Part shown: positions 55,350 through 64,000 of the stretch, one piece after another
Layout: every line of letters begins with the position of its first letter
How positions within the stretch are numbered: the stretch's first letter is position 1
Origin: Poronia punctata
Taxonomy: Eukaryota; Ascomycota; Sordariomycetes; Xylariales; Xylariaceae
Length of the DNA stretch: 64,000 nucleotides
Reading direction: 5' to 3'
NCBI GenBank assembly: GCA_022579005.1
Contig: MU401458.1
Location: 124,001-188,000 of the forward strand
The notes under the pieces: model-generated
What the model was told of the DNA's origin: nothing
Databases searched by the model: none
What the model saw: the letters and a program-made list of their open reading frames with translations, nothing else
Position numbers and translations under genes: made by a program

Positions 55350-58300
55350 ATGACCCACAACCTCCTGGCGAGGTCTCTACCAGCGACGCAGCGAAGCGCC
55401 CTTGCCGGTGAGTATGAGAGCCAAGATAGTCAAGAGAAATTCCTCCGTTTGATTCAGCAACACGGTGTTGGAGTGGTAAGTGGCGTGACCCGAACAATCT
55501 GTCATAAACGACCAACCAATAGCTGTCCTGGCCAAGGACCCAAGCATCTAACCGAAGTCGCATGCTTTCCAGACCACGAACCCATCGATTGCGAACGACG
55601 CACGAATCTCCCAAAATTCGAATGGATATGCACAGAAAGACCAGGTAAGTAGAAAAGAATAAACCGGGTTGGAAGTCACGCTAGGTATACACCGTATGCA
55701 CGGACGTTTGTGCTACGACGCGGGACTGGCAACCTACTCGTTCCTCGAGCCGAGTACCTGAACCACTAGATACTTATGAACTAGGGTGGCACGGTACTGA
55801 TGACGAAATTTTTAGTATTCACAAAACGCGGTAGACGCGGTAACCCTGATCACACATAGTCCCGACGAGAACACTAGCATCTCAACTGGCAGTGTAGCCT
55901 CTTCTTTGAGCCAATTCGACCGACGAGTACAGGGAACAACAAGCCGAGCCGCATCCCCATCGACGAAAAGACGGAAAAGAGTCGATCGGGGTAATAGCCC
56001 ATCTAGTGAACGCGATGGACCCCCAGTGGCCAAACCACCCAACCCACCGATAACTGAAAATGCCATAGCCCACCTCTTATCGTCTGCCGCATCTTCGAAG
56101 CCGACTGGCGCCATGTCGTCCCAGTCGCCGACCCAGTCGAACGAGGATCGTAGCTACGATCAATATGGTGAGGATGGCTCCCCGCCGCCATCGACCCCGG
56201 GAAGCGTTACAGAAGAGCCTACTACTCTTCAAGAAGGGGATACGGGATATGTAAACTTCAAATATCCATTCGACTTGCCTGACACCGCCCCCAACGAACC
56301 TGACACACCTTTTCACCATGACCGCGATCCCTATAGCCTGCACGGACGGCCCGATGCTACTTCGCAGACGGCTACAACGCAGACCAACCGCTTTGCGCCG
56401 GAGACACCTTCAATGTTTCCCAAGCCCTTCTTCACTGGTAACAAAGGACAACTTATGGGGCCATCCCAGTTATTTGGTCAGACTCAACCGACATCCGGGC
56501 TCAAGAAAGCTAGTCCGACGTCCTCTCGTCCGTCACCCAACGTTTACGAAAATAACATGACGTCTCCTACAACTACATCATCTCCGCTAATAAATCGAGG
56601 GTTCGCTACCACCCCGCTCGCGCCTTTTACCTCGCCCGCCCCCATAGATCATTCCCCTCGGCCAGCCGAAAGTAGAGCTTCACGGTGCCCGGGCCCGATG
56701 GAAGTATTGGATGAGGAGGACCATGAGGGGGAGGAAACGAACGAAGTGCAGTTGCCGAAGCTCAGTCCCCGAAAGGAGAAAGGTGGATTGGAACCTATCG
56801 ACGAATACCGGCCATATCGGAAACGGGGTTTAAACAGTGACAAGGCGAAGCATCCGAGTCAGACCAGCCTAGACTCGGATTTCGAACAAGAAATGGCCGA
56901 AATCCGTCGCCAACGTGCCATATCAAATAAGCAAAGAGCTTCAAAGTCGTTCCCGGAAATTAGCGTACCTCCAAGCTCAAACAAATCCAAAGTCGAGGTA
57001 CCATCAACAAGTCGCGATAAGCAGACTGGGGTCCGTGCGCACCCAGTTTCCGAAAGCTGCATTGGCCAGTCCAAAAGGAGTGGTGACAACGCCGACGATG
57101 GTGCCAGTTCACAGGAGACTGTCGCCGACTCACAAGATGGTGCCTTGCAGCAAAAGTCGATAGATGACAAGGATTCTTCCCTCTATGCGACCGGGAACAA
57201 CGACAATGCGCCAGAAAAGGACGTCACTCGACCTTCGGATACCCTAGTGGAGGCAATCAAGGAGAGGGAGACCATTCCGGAAACCAGTCCTGTTGGTACC
57301 GCAACTGAACTACCGAACCTCATGAGCGACATTCTAGGAGAGATGCCTAACGTGTCGAGCGGGCAGCCAGCTCTGTCTATATCAACAGTGCCTCGCGACT
57401 CTTCACCTGGCCCGGTGGGCCGAAATCTTAGGTTGAGTCAACCTCGGCGGAGTGCGCGAACCGGGCATAATGGTAATCGCATAAACGAGGTCGGTGTGGC
57501 CTCCGGAGTGGCGCCCTCGCCGTCTGTAGTTCCCGAATCATCGCAACGAAGTACTAAGCGCCCATCAGGCAGATTCGCCAACTTGACTACGCCGCAACCG
57601 GCGACTGAACTCCCTGAGGCGCGCGGACTTTCAGACAAAGTTACCACATCATCTACCTATCCTATCTTGTCGGCGACACCACCTCTTTCTTCTAGTATAA
57701 CGCCGAATACCGAGACTGATGTTGTTAAGGAGACCTCGGAGGCTGAAGTGGCTTCCTCATCTCCCACAGCTAACAGAACACGTCGGCCCCGAGGCCGACG
57801 ACTGCCCACATCGTCGTTGCCTGAATCGACTCCTTCATTACCAAGACTGAGGACAAATAGTCGGACACGGCAGAGTCTAAGGAATGCGGTGCGGCAATCC
57901 TCGCGGCATAGCTCCCTATCGCTTGATGAACTGGATAGATCGCCGTCGGAGGATGTCCGGTCTGATACCCGTAAGCCCGTCCGAAAGTCTACCACTTTGC
58001 GCGAATTTCAAAGCAAGTATGGCATATTCGAAGGCATGGTATTCGCAATCTCGATGCAAGAGTTCCATCAGCCGCAGAGAGGCAAATGCAAGCCTGTGTC
58101 AAGAAGCGATCTAGAAGCGATGATTCGGCAAGAAGGGGGCTCCATTTTGGAGGACGGCTTTAGTTCACTCTTCGAATTTGGCAAGGTCCCGGCAGGTGCC
58201 AACACGCCTACTACCCCTACCATGCCGAGTTCGTTGAGACTTCGTGACCCGGATATTGGGTTTACAGCTCTGATAGCTGACGGACACTCGAGGAAAGTAA

Positions 58301-58899
58301 AATACATGCAAGCACTCGCCTTGGGTATCCCCTGCCTAGCACCGAAATGGATAACTACTTGTGTGAGAAAGGGGCACATCATCGACTGGTCATCATATCT
58401 CTTGTGCGCAGGATCAAGTGTATTGCTTGGGGATGCCATCCGTTCGAGAAGTCTTGTTCCATATGATGCGGCTACGGCTAAACTAGACCAGGTGGTTTCA
58501 CAGCGACCTAAACTATTGGACGGAAGCAGGATTCTACTGATCATGAAGAGAAGCAAGAACGAAGAGAAGAAGCTCCCCTACGTTTTCCTGGCGAGAGTGC
58601 TCGGAGCATCGCTGATACGCGTCTACACTGTTGAGGAAGCAAGAGTTAAGCTACGCGAGGCTGAATCCAGCAACAACAACTTTGATTGGGTATATGTGGA
58701 CGACCATGTACAAGATGCTAAAGCACTCTTCGGCTCGGGAACAGGGGAGAGCCGTTCGAAGAAACGTAAACGGCCGAGTGCAAGCAGTAAAGCAGTTGAC
58801 GATCGACCTCTGAAGCGGATTAGAACGCTAAATGATGAGTTGGTCATCCAGAGTCTGATACTGGGCAGGCTAGTGGAGGAAGAGGAGATGGAGGAATGA
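55350..58899 (+). CDS. BRCT checkpoint mediator (Rad9/Crb2/53BP1 type)
   Basis: Three exons (55350-55475, 55573-55644, 55816-58899), all phase 0, encode 1093 aa. The C-terminus (about 797-1070) carries tandem BRCT repeats: FQSKYGIFEGMVFAIS opens the first, CLAPKWITTCVRKGHIIDW contains its characteristic Trp, and GSRILLIMKRSKNEEKK through FDWVYVDDHVQDAK forms the second. The N-terminal 730 residues are disordered and rich in Ser, Thr, Pro and Arg with numerous SQ/TQ sites (ESQDSQ, SSQETVADSQD), substrates for ATM/ATR-type kinases. This plan fits Rad9/Crb2 mediators that relay DNA-damage signals to Chk kinases in the nucleus. The histone-binding Tudor region that precedes the BRCTs in Crb2 is not recognisable. 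The first two exons are supported by frame and splice signals only. Confidence 0.88.
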
Positions 58900-61800
58900 G
58901 TGATGAGATTATTACGCCAGCCCAAGGATCCGAAAAGGTCTTGGATTGCGAATTTCCAACTTCAACAAGCATCTGCAGGCGTTTTTTGCGGTTCCCCCTT
59001 ATTTCACCGCATGATAAGGGAGGTGTTTACACGTATTGGCGCCCGGATTGATTATCGGTGTACTTTCCTGTATTATAAAAATGTCGGATAAGCGACTTGG
59101 GTATAACGACGAAAAGGCAGGCACAATAAAACGGCATTGACGATCCCGTGCCTAGTTGTGCCCGCCAAGTACCTATAATACAAGCGGCACGTTAAACCTT
59201 ATTAGCATAAAGTCTATGGCGTCATTGAAACGGGAGCTGCCGGGGTTGGTTCTAAATTGCTAACTTTTTGCGACGGGAACTGATAAGATGTACATACATT
59301 AGCCTACGAGTAACTTACTGTTTTAACTTCCAACGAAGACGCAAAGGCTTCGGTTCGGCACGAGAAGAAGCCACCGCTGGTCTATGTGTATCTGTTGTAC
59401 ACGTACAAATGTGTATGTACGTGTCACTGTCAAGTTTCGCGATGACTGATTAGTAAACATTGACAACATAGAGAGTAGGTAGGTAGTCTTAGCCCGAGTC
59501 GTTGTAATTATCATTCTTTATTTCCATTCTCATGGTTGCGAAATGCTTCTTCTAGATTCTAGTGCTGTTTTCTAATATAGATGGTCTATCTAACCTAGGT
59601 TACTACACACTATCTAATACCTATCCATCTAATCTAATAACCCTCTTGTTGAATCGTAAAAAAAAAAAACCGTTGGATCCTTATGAACCCACGTTGTTGC
59701 GAAAAGTACCTACATAACATAATCTACGAGTATAAAAGTTTACTTGTACACGTAAGCGAGACTGCGGAAAGTAGGTAAATTGTGGAAACTGTGGTGATAT
59801 ACCTAGGATCGAGAGGTTGAGTGTTTGATCGGAGATTTTTTTTTAGAAGGGGGGGGGGGAAGGGGATGGTTGTTTGTTTTCGTGAGGTTTATTTAACTTG
59901 TTCCGATATCTTGGGATTGGTTTCCTTTGGCGGCTTTGCTGTTTTGGGGGGAGGGGTGTGTGTGGAAGAAAATCAGGATTTTGTTGCTAGTCAGGAACAG
60001 TAACAAGGACGGGATCGATATTAGGTTGGTTGGTATGGTGAGCCAAGTTTTTTATTTTTTCCTTGGTTGGTAGGTTGGAGAGTAGGAAGGTATAGAGCTA
60101 TTTCGCGAGCAAGGGATAGGTGATAGTAGATAAGTAGGTATAGCGAAGGAATGTTCCTTTTTAACTTTTTGGTTGAAATATTTTATTTTGTTTGATATCT
60201 TGACTACCTCTTACTAGATAGACTATAGATGCAATCCGGCCGGCCGGCATACTGCAATTACCTATAGTCTACGAGATGGCGACGAGGTTGGGGAAATGAT
60301 AATGGGGTGGAATAGGTAATAAAGACGTTTAATCCACGTTTTCTTGGCATTTTTACTACACGTACCAACCGTCTGGTTGGATCTTGTCTTGTCTTGTCTT
60401 GTCTTTGTTTTCGGAGAATAAAAAAAAAAAGGGTGTCAGTGCGCCACCATCTTTGTTAGAGTAGGTGTGGTACACGTAAATGTAACTTCTGGTAGAGGCC
60501 TAGATAAGTACGTGTAGGTACCTACCTACTTAGATATCTCAAACCCATGTTTTAGCATGGTCTGGAACTGGCCGCATCGTGCCATTTGTGAGCTGATTGA
60601 CGACTTGTGGTGGTGATGAAAAGAAAAGTTTCTGGTGGGACTGGAATTGGACGGGACTAGACTCAGGACTGGCATACTTTGCTAGATACTTTACTGATGG
60701 AGAGATTACAGTCGCCTACCTACCTACATAGTATCCTGCTTGTTTCTATGTATGAATGTATGAGGGAAATATAGATATGTTCCTCTTGTATAAGACTGAC
60801 TGAACTAACCTATCGTAGGTATCGCGAAGTCGTGCCACTTTATCCAATTTCGGCGCCGTTATTTTTAGTCTTGTTACCTAGTAAACCTAAGCTCCGTTCT
60901 TTTTGTGTTTTGTGACCGGTCACATTAGGTACTAAAAATAAGCAATGGATACATGTAGGTATCTATAAATCATCGTACCTCAAAAGCGATAGATACATTG
61001 ACTAGATAGTAGGTAGATACGTGCGTAGCTACATGTACATAGATAGACACGTACATATAAGCACCTAACCTAGATAATAATCTTTCACTTGGCTTAAAGA
61101 AGGGAATGGGGAGGTAGGTAAAGAGAGAGAATTCCAGCCCTGCATGCCCCGCAACCTGTGATCCTGTAGGAAGTGTGAGATTTCAAGTACCGGAGGAAGT
61201 AAAAACGCGTTGGTTACAAAATATTTTTTTCAGCTAGACATGGGGATTGTGAAGGGGAAAAGTGGTGGTGATACAACATGGGGTAGATGCTGATGATGGT
61301 CCAATGGTGAGAGGTTGCTCTCGAGCCCACATTGGGGAAGCGGGGGAATAGTTAGGGAGAAAAGAGAAGTCAACGCTAGAGGTAGGTCTGAGATTGTTAT
61401 TATTGTTCAACCCTTCTTTTCTGTCCCTGCTACTCGTATGCACGCAACCGCTACGGGACATGTTGTGGGAGGTCCGGTCATGTCCGTGGGAAGTCTGTTA
61501 TATGTGTGCAGGTATGCAAAACTATTGACTGTTGTGGGATCCAGCTGGGATGATGAGTAGTTGGTTAGTTGGTTACACGAGCTCCAACTGCTACGTTTCT
61601 GCTACGTCTAACAACATATTGTATAATAAGGGCGAGGACTTAGTCTTGGTTTCTACCTACTATACCGGTGTATAAAGTTGGCAAATCTGAGGTTTTGGTA
61701 GAATGGCTACGAGTATAACACCACTGGAAGGATTTTGGATGGGTAGCAGCTACTGGTGAAACGAGGGTCTTTGTTAAGTGCCTACTGCGTCTTCGTCCTG

Positions 61801-64000
61801 CGCGTCGAGTCTATAGAATCTACATACGTGCGTAGCAACAGCCAAACCACATATACTGAGATGTGATAAGCTGCTGTGGCCGGGGATCTTCCGGTCTACC
61901 GTCCGCCTATGGCCTTTGCATGAGATTCCCATGTATATGTAATGTAGGTAACCTGGGTAGGCAGGGTACCTGTATTATATTGCAATGCATCCTCTGACCG
62001 CCTTATGGTCTTGGTGGCCGTATGCCGCACGCACGTATACAGGGTTACATTGCATCCACTATGGGCTTGCCCTGCTTTGCCCTGCTTTGCCCTATGGCGC
62101 CTGGTGGTTGGGGAAATCAGAAAATGTTGTGATGAGTTTTGTTGGTACCGATAGATAATCTCGACATGACATTGGTAATTACAGGTTGACACGAGATAAG
62201 GGGGGAATTCTTGCAAAATCTATAGCGCCAAATGTGAGCCTGTTGTTTCAGAGTTAAACATACAAGCAGGCTATGAAAGTTGGGCATGCGGTTATAGCGA
62301 AAATCTGATATGGCGTCTCTTCTGTCCTATCAAACAAGGCAGGTAAGGGTTCATAGGTGAGAAGAGATATACGAGTACTCAAACGTACAAATGACGTGCA
62401 TGATATGTCCAAGACATTGATTTACCATACCTTGGAACCCCAAGGTTTGGCATCGACCACAAATTGCAAGAACTGGGAAGGCATATACTAAAGGTGTGCA
62501 TTGGTTGTGAGACATCAGAGCGGCACATATCGGCCAAGGCGGCGCCCTGTGAGCTTACGGGAGGCACCATTTGGTGATGCCGTCGGCCAAAAGGCTGGCA
62601 GTTACATGTACTATCTATCTTGTGTAAGTATACATGAGCATACCAGACTTACTGTCTTCGAGTTCGTTACAAGTCAGACTTTAGTTTCATATTCAAGGAC
62701 CCCTTCTTCAACAAAACGGTTAGCCCAATGGTCTTCCTCTACAATGATAGGTATGGTCAGCTCCCATCTCTACTTTGTACTTTATGAACACCCACGACCC
62801 TCACAGTTGTACTCGATAATATCATTTGTCAATGCTCCCGGCCGAGACTTTTTCGTCATTTATGCGTATCACTTCCTGGGTACGTACGTTTTTGGTAAAT
62901 TTTGCTGATCCCTTGACCGAAATGGAACCGTCCTCCGGACTAGAAAACATGGGGAAGCCGTGTGTATATGGATAACGTGGAGATACACACCTTGTACATA
63001 CGTGTATAGGTGGATGTCCATCATTAATATATTATTAGTAGGAAACTTGTAACGACAAACATCTTCGGTTACACGGCATCAGTACTTTTAAGGCTAAGAC
63101 TAGGTACGTTTCCAACGTACTTCATCATTAGCGGGCTATTGTACCAGAACTAAACGTCACAACCGTTTATCAAACCCACAAGTTTTTACCATTGCACCGT
63201 TGTCATCCGCTCCGCTTATGATCTACTTTTGACCTCACAAGCGGGTGATGGGCCAAATCCAACCCCAACAAGTAAACAATAACAGCAAGTCATGTTTGTT
63301 TGCGGTTTGAGGAGATCGGATTTAGATAGCAACGCCCGATTCAGTTGATAAACGGTGCGTGGAACCACGGCAGTTTGGCCATGTTGTGGAACAAGCAACG
63401 TATCTATCCTTGATACAGTCAGTTCCCCTTCTCGTCCATCGGTGTATCGGCATTGGGTGACGTTGGCCATTTGGGATGGCCTCAAGTTGGCATCAGTTCC
63501 AACGTTGCAACGACGTCTCAGAACTACTGAGTAAAGTTCGTTGGTATCAATCCAGAAAACAAATGCTGTGTACCTATGTGAGAGACAATACATAGTCGAA
63601 GTCAGGGTTGCCGAGTTCCCATCGTCCCCTCCACAAATGTTCATTCGGATTCTTACATGTGGACAGCCCCATTTATTACCTAATTGCTTGCTGTAGGTAG
63701 ACGAGACCCCATCAACCTAGACAACGTTGTCGCGAATACCGAGTCAAAATAAGAGCTTCGCCGCATAAAATCGTCCCAGATCAAAAGTTCGTTTTCCAAC
63801 AAACAATACCCATGTCGAACAGTATTGGATGTAGATACTGTACGTGTAGGTATGAGACGCTGTGAGAGGCAATCATGTGGTTGTTATGTATCGAAAATTC
63901 CATCATCACAACAAGAGACGAATTCGAATGACTGATTGGCTGATCTGGCAGGGAGTTCTTCGGCGATTTGGAGTCAAAACGAACACTTTCAGCTTAATGC
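58900..64000. other. Gene-poor right end, 5.1 kb
   Basis: No confident gene. It contains simple repeats ((CTTGT)n at 60383-60402; the 10-mer TTGCCCTGCT about 2.7 times at 62067-62093), poly-A/G tracts near 59660 and 59840, and many TAGGTACC/ACATGTAGG words (60507-60530, 60950-61080). A minus-strand 142-codon frame at 63216-63644 is discussed as a finding. It may be upstream regulatory DNA of a gene beyond the window. Confidence 0.45.

Noticed and set aside
61234..61461. Minus-strand frame with an Asn run
   Set aside because: The Asn run comes from simple GTT/ATT repeats; nothing else supports coding.
62501..62908. 135-codon plus-strand frame
   Set aside because: The start is TTG and the sequence has no recognisable domain.

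Overview
The window comes from the nuclear genome of a filamentous ascomycete (Pezizomycotina, most likely a Sordariomycete). Genes are interrupted by short introns (about 50-110 nt) with GTAAGT-like donors and CTAAC-like branch points. They encode eukaryotic housekeeping proteins plus families typical of filamentous fungi: CipC, a fungal rhodopsin-fold membrane protein, a PPPDE-thioredoxin-PUL fusion and a Rad9/Crb2-type BRCT protein. Genes lie on both strands, are monocistronic, and are separated by 0.3-5 kb of non-coding DNA rich in short palindromic GTAC/TAGGTA words. Many exon structures below were rebuilt by hand; reading frame closes across every intron of those marked as such.

Left third (1-21 kb): a peptidyl-tRNA hydrolase converges on a bZIP regulator whose upstream region carries three copies of TCACGTAA. 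An orphan ORF follows, then a tRNA-Ile(AAT) with a hairpin-forming intron and a tRNA-Ala(AGC) whose trailer mimics a second T-arm. Next come ribosomal protein uL13 (RPL16), a ubiquitin-like/BAG co-chaperone, a dithiol glutaredoxin, an AIM18-type mitochondrial protein and a TetX-like FAD monooxygenase.

Middle (20.8-41 kb): a 0.37-kb non-autonomous element with terminal inverted repeats, the PPPDE-thioredoxin-PUL protein, the Golgi GDPase GDA1, a MoxR/Mg-chelatase-like AAA protein, a disordered mitochondrial-type protein, the vacuolar Rab GTPase Ypt7, a vacuolar-type EamA transporter, a heme-oxygenase-fold protein and a bacterial-style periplasmic-binding-protein fold (Ca3427-like).

Right third (41-64 kb): TRM61 is divergent from cysteinyl-tRNA synthetase (with a 14-nt microexon). 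Then come CipC, SmD3 divergent from tryptophanyl-tRNA synthetase, a seven-helix rhodopsin-family protein and the large BRCT checkpoint mediator. The last 5.1 kb holds no confident gene; a possible decayed NB-ARC/NLR fragment sits at its edge.

Much of the content serves translation: peptidyl-tRNA hydrolase, two tRNA genes, uL13, TRM61, CysRS and TrpRS. I saw no biosynthetic cluster, complete transposon, CRISPR or virus. I did not find a convincing wholly new system; the best leads are the self-pairing tRNA intron, the T-arm mimic, the CysRS microexon, the non-AUG extension of the BAG gene and the palindromic intergenic words.
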